DNA of 34,739 bases, taken from NCBI GenBank assembly GCA_017445875.1, contig JAFSRZ010000037.1, positions 1-34,739 of the forward strand. The letters are read 5' to 3'. Source of the DNA: Oscillospiraceae bacterium. GTDB lineage: Bacteria > Bacillota > Clostridia > Oscillospirales > Oscillospiraceae. The notes under the pieces are model-generated. The model was not told the DNA's origin. It was given only the letters and a program-made list of their open reading frames with translations, and made no database searches. A program made the translations under genes and the position numbers. Of the stretch, positions 1 through 6,817 are shown in pieces; position 1 is the stretch's first letter; every line of letters begins with the position of its first letter.

Positions 1-6
1 CCCCGG

Positions 7-60
7 TTTCCCCCCTCTGTCGCCTGACGGCGACATCTCCCCCCAAAGGGGGGCGACAAG
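7..60. repeat. Hairpin-rich intergenic repeat, copy 1 (partial at window edge)
   Basis: This stretch holds two adjacent hairpins. One has arms TGTCGCC/GGCGACA around a TGAC loop, and the other is CCCCCC-AAA-GGGGGG. The same two hairpins, nearly base for base, occur inverted at 29556-29606. The loop of the first hairpin differs by one base (TGAC against TAAC), and the second stem differs in length. No reading frame encodes a transposase here, so this looks like a non-autonomous MITE-like or REP-like element. The window edge may cut off the rest of the element, which in copy 2 extends a further 55 bases. Confidence 0.75.
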
Positions 61-103
61 TTACACACCCCGGAAAACATTCCCGTTATAGATTCCCCGA
101 ACT

Positions 104-289
104 GTGGCAGACTATCGGGCGGGGGTGGTTGCGTTGTCGAACGACAAAACGCCGGTACTCCGGCTCGAACCCGAAAAACGGCTGTGTCCGCTGTACGACC
201 CGGCGACCATAGCGCGTTACCCGGTGGCGGAACCGGGGGAAATGGGTTTCCGGGTGCTGGACAACTTCTGTGAAGAACACATTCAATAA
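104..289 (+). CDS. Unknown 61-aa protein (weakly supported)
   Basis: I do not recognise this ORF. The GTG at 104 is the first usable start after an in-frame TAG at 89-91, but no convincing ribosome binding site precedes it. The frame has strong G/C bias at third positions, like the real genes around it, which favours coding. It contains one Cys in its middle and one near its end, and many charged residues; there is no membrane segment or signal peptide. It lies directly downstream of the repeat element and directly upstream of a 12-bp hairpin. It could therefore be a complete small gene or the surviving 3' end of a longer gene interrupted by the repeat. Confidence 0.35.
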   Translation: MADYRAGVVALSNDKTPVLRLEPEKRLCPLYDPATIARYPVAEPGEMGFRVLDNFCEEHIQ

Positions 290-290
290 A

Positions 291-297
291 TGTCGAA
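291..297 (+). promoter_or_regulatory. Putative Spo0A box upstream of spoIIGA
   Basis: The heptamer TGTCGAA is a perfect match to the Spo0A binding box. It lies about 80-85 bases upstream of the putative -10 (TATAAT, 376-381). In Bacillus subtilis the spoIIG promoter has Spo0A sites both at a similar distance and nearer the -35 region; no clear second box is visible here. Seven-base matches arise by chance a few times in a window this size, so position is the main support. Confidence 0.45.
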
Positions 298-332
298 ATC
301 CCCCTGTTCTCGGCGTGAGGACAGGGGGATTT
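296..332 (+). terminator. 12-bp perfect hairpin between the 61-aa ORF and spoIIGA
   Basis: The arms AAATCCCCCTGT (296-307) and ACAGGGGGATTT (321-332) are perfectly complementary, and CTC/GAG inside the loop can extend the pairing. No long T tract follows. It most likely ends transcription from upstream, which would leave spoIIGA dependent on its own promoter. Confidence 0.55.
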
Positions 333-375
333 ACTGCGCCGTCATTTTCCGACTGCTTTTCCGTGTGCCGTGGGC

Positions 376-381
376 TATAAT
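376..381 (+). promoter_or_regulatory. Candidate -10 element of the spoIIGA-sigE promoter
   Basis: TATAAT is a perfect sigma-A -10 box about 24 bases before the proposed spoIIGA start. No good -35 hexamer lies 16-18 or 21 bases upstream, which would fit an activator-dependent (Spo0A-type) promoter. Confidence 0.5.
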
Positions 382-404
382 AGCGTCACAAGGGGGCGGT
401 TGTC

Positions 405-1304
405 ACGGTTGTTTACATAGACAGTGTGTTTGTCCTCAACGCGGTCACGGACTGTCTGTTACTGCTCATCACGGCGCGGTTAGCCGGACTTTCGCCCCGT
501 GCGGTGCCGTGTCTGATAGCGTCCTGTGCGGGCGGACTGTACGCGGCGGCGGCGTGGGTTCCCGGCTGGGGCTTTCTGTCGACCGCCCCCGTGAAATGTG
601 CCGTCGGCGTCGGACTGTGCCTGATTGCCTTCGGACAGGAAGACAAACTGGCGCGGCTGACACTGTTATTTTTCACGGTGTCCTGCGTACTGGCGGGGGC
701 GGTGCTGGCACTGGGCGCGACGGACGACAACGCAAGCATGTTTCTACTCGCGGCGCTGGGGGCGTGGTTTCTGCTGGCGGTATTCTTCCGGACGGCGGCG
801 CACGGTCACGCCACCGGGAAACTGTTCCCGGTGCGGGTCTGCGTCGGCGGACGCGTCGCGGAGTTGACCGCGTTACATGACAGCGGCAACACATTGACCG
901 ACGGCGGGCAGCCGGTTTTGGTACTTTCGCCGGAAATTCTGGGACGGCTCTTTCCGGCGTTCCTGTCACGCGACGCCCTGCGGAATCCGCCGGACTTGCT
1001 GGAACCGTGCATGACATGTTTGCCGTCCCTGCGTCCACGCCTGTTGCCCTATCACGCCGTGGGCGTCCCCGCCGGACTGCTCCTGAGCGTCGAAAGCGAC
1101 GGGGTCGAAATCGGCGGGACACGTTACAACGGCTTGCGTCTGGCGCTGTCGCCCACGGACTTGGGGCGCGGCTACACGGCGCTTTGGGGCGGGGAAATCA
1201 TCGGAAAGGATGCGCGTTATGAGGATGTTCGAGGCAATGCGCGACATGGCGCGGCGTCTGTTCACGGGGACGGGCGCGGACATTCACTATATCGGCGGCA
1301 GTGA
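405..1304 (+). CDS. spoIIGA: Sigma-E processing peptidase SpoIIGA
   Basis: SpoIIGA is the septal-membrane aspartic protease that removes the pro-sequence of sigma-E in the mother cell. The N-terminal half is very hydrophobic, with several membrane segments. A soluble protease domain follows, containing the active-site motif HDSGN (Asp near residue 159). The family's N-terminal signature (V-Y-I-D, then L-N, then a leucine run) begins at codons 408-425, upstream of the first canonical start (GTG 426). The codon just before it, at 405, is ACG, about 6 bases after a strong AGGGGG site at 391-396, so I place the start there; GTG 426 would lose seven conserved residues. The family-like C-terminus ends near ALWGGEII, but no stop follows there. 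The frame runs on to 1304, overlapping sigE by 86 bases. Confidence 0.88.
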   Translation, partial: TVVYIDSVFVLNAVTDCLLLLITARLAGLSPRAVPCLIASCAGGLYAAAAWVPGWGFLSTAPVKCAVGVGLCLIAFGQEDKLARLTLLFFTVSCVLAGAVLALGATDDNASMFLLAALGAWFLLAVFFRTAAHGHATGKLFPVRVCVGGRVAELTALHDSGNTLTDGGQPVLVLSPEILGRLFPAFLSRDALRNPPDLLEPCMTCLPSLRPRLLPYHAVGVPAGLLLSVESDGVEIGGTRYNGLRLALSPTDLGRGYTALWGGEIIGKDARYEDVRGNARHGAASVHGDGRGHSLYRRQ

Positions 1305-1920
1305 CACCTTGCCATTGCCTTTGAGCCGGGAAAGAGAGGCGGAATTATTGGAACATGTCACAGAGGAACAAGCGCGGCAGGAACTGATTGAACACAATCT
1401 CCGGCTGGTGGTCTACATCGCCCGGCGCTTCGAGAATACCGGAATCAACATCGAGGACTTGATTTCTATCGGGACAATCGGACTGATTAAGGCGGTTGGC
1501 ACCTATCGCGCCGAAAAAAATATCAAACTGGCTACGTACGCCTCCCGCTGTATCGAAAACGAAATCCTCATGTATCTGCGCAAGAACGCCTGTCGCAAGG
1601 GAGAAATTTCCTTCGACGAGCCGCTCAATACCGATTGGGACGGCAACGAGCTGTTACTGTCGGACGTTTTAGGCACGGAGGCGGATATTGTCATGAGGCC
1701 GATTGAGGAGGACGTGGACAGGGAACTATTGTTCCACGCCATCAGTCTGTTGCCGCCACGGGAACGGCAGATTATTACCATGCGGTTCGGTCTCGGCGGC
1801 GGACGGGAACGCACTCAAAAGGAAGTCGCCGACGTGCTGGGTATCTCGCAATCCTACATTTCCAGACTGGAAAAACGCATTATTTCGCGTCTGAAAAAGG
1901 AAATTTTGCGTCTTTCCTGA
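1219..1920 (+). CDS. sigE: RNA polymerase sporulation sigma factor sigma-E
   Basis: This is the early mother-cell sigma factor, made as an inactive precursor and activated by SpoIIGA. Region 2 is nearly identical to Bacillus sigma-E ([20 protein letters not shown] and the following [14 protein letters not shown]). Region 4 ends with a clear helix-turn-helix ([14 protein letters not shown]). The pro-sequence is about 23 residues long and amphipathic, ending at H-Y-I-G-G-S, the equivalent of the Bacillus cleavage site. I chose ATG 1219 because GGAAAGG (1203-1209) sits 9 bases upstream; ATG 1210 would touch that site. The gene overlaps the 3' extension of spoIIGA and is followed by a strong terminator. 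sigG, which follows sigE in many Firmicutes, is not here. Confidence 0.96.
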   Translation: MRMFEAMRDMARRLFTGTGADIHYIGGSDTLPLPLSREREAELLEHVTEEQARQELIEHNLRLVVYIARRFENTGINIEDLISIGTIGLIKAVGTYRAEKNIKLATYASRCIENEILMYLRKNACRKGEISFDEPLNTDWDGNELLLSDVLGTEADIVMRPIEEDVDRELLFHAISLLPPRERQIITMRFGLGGGRERTQKEVADVLGISQSYISRLEKRIISRLKKEILRLS

Positions 1921-1930
1921 TATTTCCCCG

Positions 1931-1964
1931 ACGCCGGTTCCTGTCTGACGGGAACCGGCGTTTT
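1931..1964 (+). terminator. Rho-independent terminator after sigE
   Basis: A perfect 10-bp stem CGCCGGTTCC (1932-1941)/GGAACCGGCG (1951-1960) is followed by TTTT. It ends the spoIIGA-sigE transcript. Confidence 0.9.
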
Positions 1965-2161
1965 GATGACAGTCCGGCTCGAATGGTAACAGTTTGTTTC
2001 TGGCAGATATTACAAAAGATGACAAAGAGTGACAAAATTTCCGGCGTTTTTCCATGTAAAAAACTCCCATTTTCCGCGAATTTCCGCCATTTTTGGATAA
2101 CTTGTACAATATACTCAAAAATCACCGGAATTTTTCGGTCATTTTACAGACGAAACAGAGA
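1965..2161. other. AT-rich intergenic region
   Basis: No gene is visible here. The base composition is clearly lower in G+C than the flanking genes, with runs of A and T. A TACAAT at 2105-2110 lacks a matching -35. The consensus promoter for the next gene begins at its right edge. Confidence 0.6.
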
Positions 2162-2190
2162 TTGACAAACGAAAACAAAACTGTTACAAT
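2162..2190 (+). promoter_or_regulatory. Consensus sigma-A promoter for the 113-aa gene
   Basis: TTGACA (2162-2167), a 17-base spacer and TACAAT (2185-2190) match the vegetative consensus in 11 of 12 positions. The downstream ATG at 2223 has the Shine-Dalgarno AAGGGAG at 2208-2214. Confidence 0.88.
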
Positions 2191-2222
2191 CCGGTTACAA
2201 AAGTTGCAAGGGAGTTGTTTGA

Positions 2223-2564
2223 ATGTCCAGCGGCAAACCGAAGAAAGAAGGCCTCATTTACCGGGGACACCCTCTCCGCCGCTCCGGCAACCTGATTTAT
2301 TACGGCTCCATGGCCGACCCTTATATTGTCATGATGCAAGTCATGGAAACCACCCGCATGGAACCGAAAAAGCCGGACGCTTCCCTACCCCCGGATACTG
2401 ACCAGTCCCTGAACATCGCCACGAAAATTTCCATTCAGCTCCAGTCCACGGAACTGGACGCCAAAGCCCGTGACCGTGTGCTGAAGAAGGGCGAGAAGGA
2501 AAATCTCTACACCGCCATGGATTTCGCCTATGTATGGCTTGACCGCGCCTTGAAGGGAAAGTAA
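2223..2564 (+). CDS. Conserved-looking protein of unknown function, 113 aa
   Basis: I do not recognise a characterised family. The protein is soluble and rather basic, with no signal peptide or membrane segment. The first third (IYRGHPLRRSGNLIYYGSM) is rich in aromatic and basic residues. The last third is charged and likely helical, ending AYVWLDRALKGK. Start choice is secure: ATG with AAGGGAG eight bases upstream and a near-perfect promoter before it. The G/C-rich third positions match real genes in the window. The NlpC/P60 gene begins 53 bases downstream with no strong terminator between, so both are probably on one transcript. Confidence 0.85.
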   Translation: MSSGKPKKEGLIYRGHPLRRSGNLIYYGSMADPYIVMMQVMETTRMEPKKPDASLPPDTDQSLNIATKISIQLQSTELDAKARDRVLKKGEKENLYTAMDFAYVWLDRALKGK

Positions 2565-2617
2565 TCCCGCCGGGCGGAGAATGGGGGGTTCCACCCCGGA
2601 CCCAATGACATGAAAGG

Positions 2618-3544
2618 ATGAAACACCTTATGATACACTTTCCCTGCAAAGCGGCTCGCGTGTTCCTGATTTCCGCCGCCACCGCCGCGATGTTATCTGG
2701 ATTCGCCGCCGCCGGTGAACTGGCTGTCGGCCTCGCCAAGACCACCGGAAACGCCCTGAATATGCGGGAGTACCCCACCACGGATTCCGCCGTCGTGATG
2801 AATCTGGACAAGGGTAACACCCTCGCGCTGATTGAGCGTACCGAGGACGACTGGTTCAAGGTTGCCTATGAGGGAAAGACCGGCTATGTCTCCGCGAACT
2901 ATCTGCAAGAACTCGAAAACGGGGAGTTTGAGGCTCGCGCACAGGTCAACAGTGACGGCGTGTGTGTCTATTACACCCCCTCCGACGAATCGGACATTCT
3001 GAACACTATCGAAAACAAGGCCTATGTCACGGTGCTGGCCTGCTACGACGGTTGGTATCTGGTACGTTGCCAGTACGGCACGGAAGGCTACATCCGCAGT
3101 GACTACCTGAACTTGACAAGCGTCGCTTCCAGCAGAAGCACTTCCTCCACCAAGTCGGGCAACAGTTCTGTAGTATCCGTCGCCAAGCGTTATCTGGGCG
3201 TGCGTTACGTCTACGGCGGCGCGTCCTCCCGTTCCGTCGACTGCTCCGGCTTTACGATGCTGGTTATGCGTCAGTTTGGTATCAGCCTCCCGCACAGCGC
3301 CTCCGGGCAGTGGACAAGCGGCAAGGGTACCAAAATCTACAGCCGTTCCGCGCTCCGCGCCGGCGACCTCGTATTTTTCCGTGACCCGAAGGTAGCCAAG
3401 GGCAAAGCCGCTTCCCATGTCGCCATCTACATTGGCAACAACCAGTTTATTCACGCCTCCTCCTCCAGCCGCAAAGTTACCTACGGCACCCTGAACAGTT
3501 CCTATCACAGCCGCTACTACATCGGCGGTCTGCGCTTAGTGTAA
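2618..3544 (+). CDS. Exported SH3-domain NlpC/P60 peptidoglycan hydrolase
   Basis: This is a secreted cell-wall endopeptidase of the C40 (NlpC/P60) family, which cuts within the stem peptide of peptidoglycan. An N-terminal signal peptide (about residues 1-33) is followed by two bacterial SH3 domains (about 36-98 and 104-166) that should bind wall peptides. A Ser/Thr-rich linker and the catalytic domain (about 184-308) follow. The catalytic triad is visible: Cys209 in VDCSGF, His267 in SHVAIYIG and His279 in FIHASS. The Shine-Dalgarno GAAAGG touches ATG 2618, so the in-frame ATG 2630, eleven bases away, is an alternative start; either leaves a workable signal peptide. A terminator follows directly. 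Confidence 0.95.
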   Translation: MKHLMIHFPCKAARVFLISAATAAMLSGFAAAGELAVGLAKTTGNALNMREYPTTDSAVVMNLDKGNTLALIERTEDDWFKVAYEGKTGYVSANYLQELENGEFEARAQVNSDGVCVYYTPSDESDILNTIENKAYVTVLACYDGWYLVRCQYGTEGYIRSDYLNLTSVASSRSTSSTKSGNSSVVSVAKRYLGVRYVYGGASSRSVDCSGFTMLVMRQFGISLPHSASGQWTSGKGTKIYSRSALRAGDLVFFRDPKVAKGKAASHVAIYIGNNQFIHASSSSRKVTYGTLNSSYHSRYYIGGLRLV

Positions 3545-3555
3545 TATATATATGC

Positions 3556-3590
3556 AACGCCGTCCTGTTTGCGCGGGACGGCGCTTTTGT
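3556..3590 (+). terminator. Rho-independent terminator after the NlpC/P60 gene
   Basis: The stem CGCCGTCC (3558-3565)/GGACGGCG (3576-3583) is followed by CTTTTG. The region from here to 3762 holds no gene I can support. Confidence 0.85.
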
Positions 3591-3762
3591 CTGCGGTGTT
3601 CGCTTTTGCTCTTTTCCGCTCTGGACACCGTTTATTAGGAGAGATTGCGTAACCGTTCCTCATAGCTCGCGGGGCTGTCCGTGCGGGAAAACAGTCCGGC
3701 AAAAGCTGATTGCACATTTTTTACGCCCGTCTTAAATTTCCATTGTAACCTATAACACAAAA

Positions 3763-3793
3763 ACGCCCCCTCCCGTCGCCGGGGAGAGGGCGG
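3763..3793 (-). terminator. Rho-independent terminator for the chemoreceptor gene
   Basis: On the reverse strand an 11-bp stem (CGCCCTCTCCC with GGGAGGGGGCG, one wobble pair) around a CGGCGAC loop is followed by TTTTTG. It lies 35 bases beyond the stop codon of the MCP gene. Confidence 0.85.
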
Positions 3794-3841
3794 AACCGTT
3801 ATCAGGCGCGGACACCGGAACCGTTATCAGGCGCGGACAGC
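3792..3841. repeat. 25-bp tandem duplication spanning the MCP stop codon
   Basis: Two copies of a 25-base unit (3792-3816 and 3817-3841) differ at one position. Each carries the reverse-strand codons GTC CGC GCC TGA TAA, so the end of the gene and its stop codons are duplicated. The second copy is silent because the first stop codon is reached earlier. Confidence 0.85.
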
Positions 3842-5527
3842 GGAAGCGTGTTCAGAGCGGAGCGTGAAGCGCCCGACCAAATCTTTCAGGACGTTGGCCT
3901 GTCCGGACAGTTCCTCACTGGCGGCGGCGGACTGTTCCGCGGTGGCGCTGTTGGTCTGCACGACGCTGGAAATCTGGTCAATGCCCGTGCTGACCTGTTG
4001 CACGTCCTTGGACTGCACATCGGTTGCCTGCGAGATACGCGTTACGGCGTCCATGACCTTCTGGGCGCGGATGACCACTTCTTTTAAGGATTCGTCGGTC
4101 TCGACGGAGAGACGGCTGCCCTCGTTGACGGCCTTGACGGTTTCCTCAATGAGTGTCGCCGTACTCTTGGACGCCTCCTGTGACTTGGTGGCGAGGTTGC
4201 GGACTTCATCGGCGACAACCGCGAATCCCTTACCGGCGGCACCGGCGCGGGCGGCCTCTACCGCCGCGTTCAGGGCAAGAATGTTCGTCTGGAACGCGAT
4301 ATCCTCAATGGTCTTGATAACTTTGCTGATTTCGAGTGATTTTTCCTCAATGGCCTTCATAGCGCCCATTAAGTCCGCCATATGGTGGGAACAAATGGCA
4401 ATCTGGTCATGGGAGGCCTGATTGTCTACCTTGGCGTTCTGGGCGTGGAGGGCGGTTTCGTCGACGGCGCGGGAAATGCCGCTGATAGTCGTGGCGAGTT
4501 CGGAGACGCTGGACGCCTGTTGTGTCGCGCCCTGTGCCATCGCCTGCGCGCTGGCGGAAATCTGTTCGCCGCCGCTGTTGACTTGGTCGGCGGAGATGTC
4601 AATCTGGAAGAGGGTTTCGCTGACGGCGCGGCTGAGTTTCGTCATGGCCTCCTGAATGCGGGAGAACGAGCCGAGATACATATCCTCATTGCGACTGCGG
4701 ATGTTGAAGTCACCCTCGCCCATGGCTTTCAACTGCATTTCAATGTCGGTGATGATTTCTTTCAAAGTGGCGGTGAGGTTGCGCATATTGTCGGCGAGGT
4801 GTCCGAGGGCGTCCTTGCCGGTGTAGCGGATGACGGACTCAAAGTCGCCCTTGGAGACGGCAAGCGTGACTTCCTGCATTTCGTTGACGGGCGTTGTAAT
4901 GCCTCTGGCAATCGAAAGGGCGAGGAAGATACTGACAATGGCGCTTAAAATCATCATGACGACTACGGTGACATTGGCGATAGTCGTGGAAGCGACGCTG
5001 GCGCTTACTTTGTCCACGGCACGGGCGTCGGCCTCCTTGCCGATGGTGTCGAACAGGTCGCGCAGTTCGTTGGCGAGGGGCTGATAGGTGTCGCGGAGGT
5101 AAAGGTAGCCGTTGTCGAGGTCGCCGCGCTCGGCGTAGACGTAGAGATTGTTAATCATAGGCGTGACTTGTGTCAACAGAGTGTCAAGCCGATTCAAATT
5201 GGACTGGTCGCCGATATAGGTATGGTCGAGCGCCTCAACGGCCTCCTGAAAGACGATGTACTCATCCTTGGCGGCTTGGATGTACTCGGCGGAGCGGCGG
5301 GGGTCGGATTCAACGGTCGTTTGCAGAAGATTGGCACGCAGAGCGCCTAATGCTCGCTTGCCCTTCCACGAGTTGACAACGGCCTGATGGGTGGTGTCGT
5401 GGAACTCGGTCAGCGTGTCGCCCAGACGCGTGAGCATGACGATGGAGACGATTCCGGTGACGACCATAAAGGCAACCACAATCAGGAACGCCACAATCAG
5501 ACGAGCCTTGATTTCCAGATTTTTCAT
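3827..5527 (-). CDS. Methyl-accepting chemotaxis protein
   Basis: This transmembrane chemoreceptor should signal to CheA/CheW. It has a short cytoplasmic N-terminus, membrane segment 1 (about 10-32), an all-helical extracellular sensor (about 33-185) resembling the four-helix-bundle MCP type, membrane segment 2 (about 186-207) and a HAMP domain (about 208-262). The signalling coiled coil has its highly conserved hairpin tip at about 403-447 ([20 protein letters not shown]). A likely methylation segment ([13 protein letters not shown]) lies near 530-545. ATG 5527 has AAAGGAGAG about nine bases upstream, and a consensus promoter precedes it. No che or flagellar genes are nearby, so it is a stand-alone receptor; its ligand cannot be read from sequence. 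Confidence 0.96.
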   Translation of the reverse strand: MKNLEIKARLIVAFLIVVAFMVVTGIVSIVMLTRLGDTLTEFHDTTHQAVVNSWKGKRALGALRANLLQTTVESDPRRSAEYIQAAKDEYIVFQEAVEALDHTYIGDQSNLNRLDTLLTQVTPMINNLYVYAERGDLDNGYLYLRDTYQPLANELRDLFDTIGKEADARAVDKVSASVASTTIANVTVVVMMILSAIVSIFLALSIARGITTPVNEMQEVTLAVSKGDFESVIRYTGKDALGHLADNMRNLTATLKEIITDIEMQLKAMGEGDFNIRSRNEDMYLGSFSRIQEAMTKLSRAVSETLFQIDISADQVNSGGEQISASAQAMAQGATQQASSVSELATTISGISRAVDETALHAQNAKVDNQASHDQIAICSHHMADLMGAMKAIEEKSLEISKVIKTIEDIAFQTNILALNAAVEAARAGAAGKGFAVVADEVRNLATKSQEASKSTATLIEETVKAVNEGSRLSVETDESLKEVVIRAQKVMDAVTRISQATDVQSKDVQQVSTGIDQISSVVQTNSATAEQSAAASEELSGQANVLKDLVGRFTLRSEHASAVRA

Positions 5528-5599
5528 CTGCTTTTCTCTCCTTTACGTTGATAAAATGCGGCCTCTCCCGAAAATGACCGGGTTCGACTGTTATTCGCC

Positions 5600-5628
5600 A
5601 TTATACCGTATTTCGGGTGCAAGGTCAA
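5600..5628 (-). promoter_or_regulatory. Sigma-A promoter of the chemoreceptor gene
   Basis: Read on the reverse strand: TTGACC (5628-5623), a 17-base spacer, then TATAAT (5605-5600). Eleven of 12 positions match the consensus. Transcription should begin about 65 bases before the ATG. Confidence 0.82.
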
Positions 5629-5635
5629 TCCCGAA

Positions 5636-5671
5636 TTTCAAAGCCTGTCCCGCGAAGACACGGAACAGGCT
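5636..5671 (-). terminator. Terminator after spoIIM
   Basis: On the reverse strand GCCTGTTCCG and CGGGACAGGC pair with one wobble, followed by TTTGAAATT. It begins just after the stop codon of the SpoIIM gene. Confidence 0.65.
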
Positions 5672-5676
5672 ATACT

Positions 5677-6276
5677 TCATGGGACGGAACCCGCGAACCA
5701 GTCAAGGGCGAAGCGTAACAGTCGGGGCGTGGCGTACAGGTCAAGCGCCGCGCCCGCCGACAGAATCAGCGTACAGAGTGCCACGCACATCCGGCGCTCC
5801 GGACACCGTTCCCGGCGTCCGGCGGCGAGGCGTGACAGCCATCCGGCGCGGCGCATGGACGAGAGCGACAGCAGAATGAAACACGGCATAGTAATTACGG
5901 CGCGGATTCCGAGTGCCGCCGCGCTCAGCGCGACGCCCTCCCAGCCCAGCGACGCCGCGAAACATCCCACCGAGAACGAGAGCAGAAACCCGAATGCCGC
6001 CGCGGTCAGATAGACCAGTGTCACGCCCAGCGATGTAAAGCCCCACAAAAACACGAGTACGGGGGCGCGGAACCACGTCACGAGCGTGGAGAGTGCCAAC
6101 GGCGCGGTAATTTGTGACGCGTCGCGGTTGCGGTAGTAGTCGGCGAGGGAGCGGCGCAGTTCGGGGGCGGCGGCGTCGGGGAGGCCGAAGGCCAGAGCCT
6201 GTCCGGCGGCGGCTCCGGCGAGGAAGCAGAGCGACAGACACAGTACCGCCCGTCCGGCGTGAAATTTTCTGTCCAA
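5677..6276 (-). CDS. spoIIM: Stage II sporulation protein M (SpoIIM)-like membrane protein
   Basis: SpoIIM belongs, with SpoIID and SpoIIP, to the machine that dissolves septal peptidoglycan during engulfment and anchors it in the membrane. The protein is about 200 aa, the usual size, with about five membrane segments. The central block (FLWGFTSLGVTLVYLTAAAF, then GFLLSFSVG and LGWEGVAL) matches the SpoIIM/DUF95 pattern of a G-x-S-x-G turn, a glycine-rich helix and LGW-x-G. The N-terminus has a cytoplasmic Arg/Lys patch before segment 1. I chose TTG 6276, nine bases after GGAGAGG; an in-frame TTG at 6282 is only three bases away. The gene is monocistronic. Sigma-E would be its expected regulator. 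Confidence 0.8.
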   Translation of the reverse strand: MDRKFHAGRAVLCLSLCFLAGAAAGQALAFGLPDAAAPELRRSLADYYRNRDASQITAPLALSTLVTWFRAPVLVFLWGFTSLGVTLVYLTAAAFGFLLSFSVGCFAASLGWEGVALSAAALGIRAVITMPCFILLSLSSMRRAGWLSRLAAGRRERCPERRMCVALCTLILSAGAALDLYATPRLLRFALDWFAGSVP

Positions 6277-6295
6277 CGGCAATCACCTCTCCGGC

Positions 6296-6324
6296 ATTCT
6301 ATGCCCCGGACAGGCCGTTTATGT
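6296..6324 (-). promoter_or_regulatory. Possible sigma-E promoter of spoIIM
   Basis: Reverse strand: ACATAAA (6324-6318), 14-base spacer, CATAGAAT (6303-6296). The -10 matches the sigma-E pattern CATACANT in seven of eight positions, while the -35 matches only partly. The resulting leader would be very short, which argues against it. Confidence 0.3.
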
Positions 6325-6457
6325 GGACACACCGTTTAGGAAGGGAAAATTCTTAATCCTTGACTCGGATTGGTAGAAAAAGGAAATTCTGGCAATTTAA
6401 CTAAATTACATATTATATTTTTTGGAATTTTATATTAAAACATCAATTTACGAACGC

Positions 6458-6486
6458 TTGACAAATATACATTTTGAATATATAAT
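6458..6486 (+). promoter_or_regulatory. Perfect sigma-A promoter of the 84-aa HTH gene
   Basis: TTGACA (6458-6463), 17-base spacer, TATAAT (6481-6486): a 12/12 consensus match set in an AT-rich stretch from about 6350. It is the best promoter match in the window. Confidence 0.92.
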
Positions 6487-6513
6487 TTGTAGCTAAAGAA
6501 AGGATGTGGTTGT

Positions 6514-6768
6514 GTGGCAAAAAGCATTGAGGAGCGTCTGTCTGCGTTGGAGAATCAGGTTGGTGGACTGACTGAACGCCATATCATTGAAGACCTCCGG
6601 GAAAAGCGCTATGACGGAAGCGACAAGCCCCGTTATTCCTACGCTGACATTGCAAAGAAAAATAACGTTCCTACAAGCCGTGTTCAGGATATTGCGAAAA
6701 GGAACGGCTTGGAGCGGAGAGGAAGCAGAAATAACACTGGCATTGGCGCTTTTAACTGGAAGCAATAA
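6514..6768 (+). CDS. Small coiled-coil/HTH-like protein, 84 aa, unknown role
   Basis: I do not recognise a named family. The first 30 residues form a short charged helix of coiled-coil type (SIEERLSALENQVGGLTER). Residues about 42-66 (YADIAKKNNVPTSRVQDIAK) have the layout of a helix-turn-helix, so a small DNA-binding regulator is likely. GTG 6514 follows AAAGGA by about nine bases and sits behind a perfect sigma-A promoter, so it should be strongly expressed. Third-position bases and the upstream region are less G/C-rich than the neighbours, a sign of separate origin. It stands alone between spoIIM and the comEC-glnS operon and has its own terminator. Confidence 0.8.
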   Translation: MAKSIEERLSALENQVGGLTERHIIEDLREKRYDGSDKPRYSYADIAKKNNVPTSRVQDIAKRNGLERRGSRNNTGIGAFNWKQ

Positions 6769-6783
6769 AATCCAATGTCAAAA

Positions 6784-6816
6784 CACCCCGTGCGCTTATT
6801 GCGTACGGGGCGTTTT
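6784..6816 (+). terminator. Terminator shared by the 84-aa gene and glnS
   Basis: A 12-bp imperfect stem (6784-6795 with 6801-6812) around TTATT is followed by TTTTG on the forward strand and is flanked by TTTT on the reverse strand. It can serve both converging genes. Confidence 0.8.
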
Positions 6817-6817
6817 G

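Noticed and set aside
290..880. 196-codon forward ORF over the spoIIGA region
   Set aside because: It runs out of frame through spoIIGA, covers the hairpin and promoter, and its Arg/Gly-rich composition is typical of a G+C-rich shadow.
2693..3508. 271-codon ORF antisense to the NlpC/P60 gene
   Set aside because: It lacks a site and family resemblance; it is the mirror of the third-position G/C bias of the real gene.
3517..3717. 66-codon reverse ORF between the NlpC/P60 and MCP genes
   Set aside because: It covers the terminator of the NlpC/P60 gene, has no ribosome binding site, and its composition is not gene-like.
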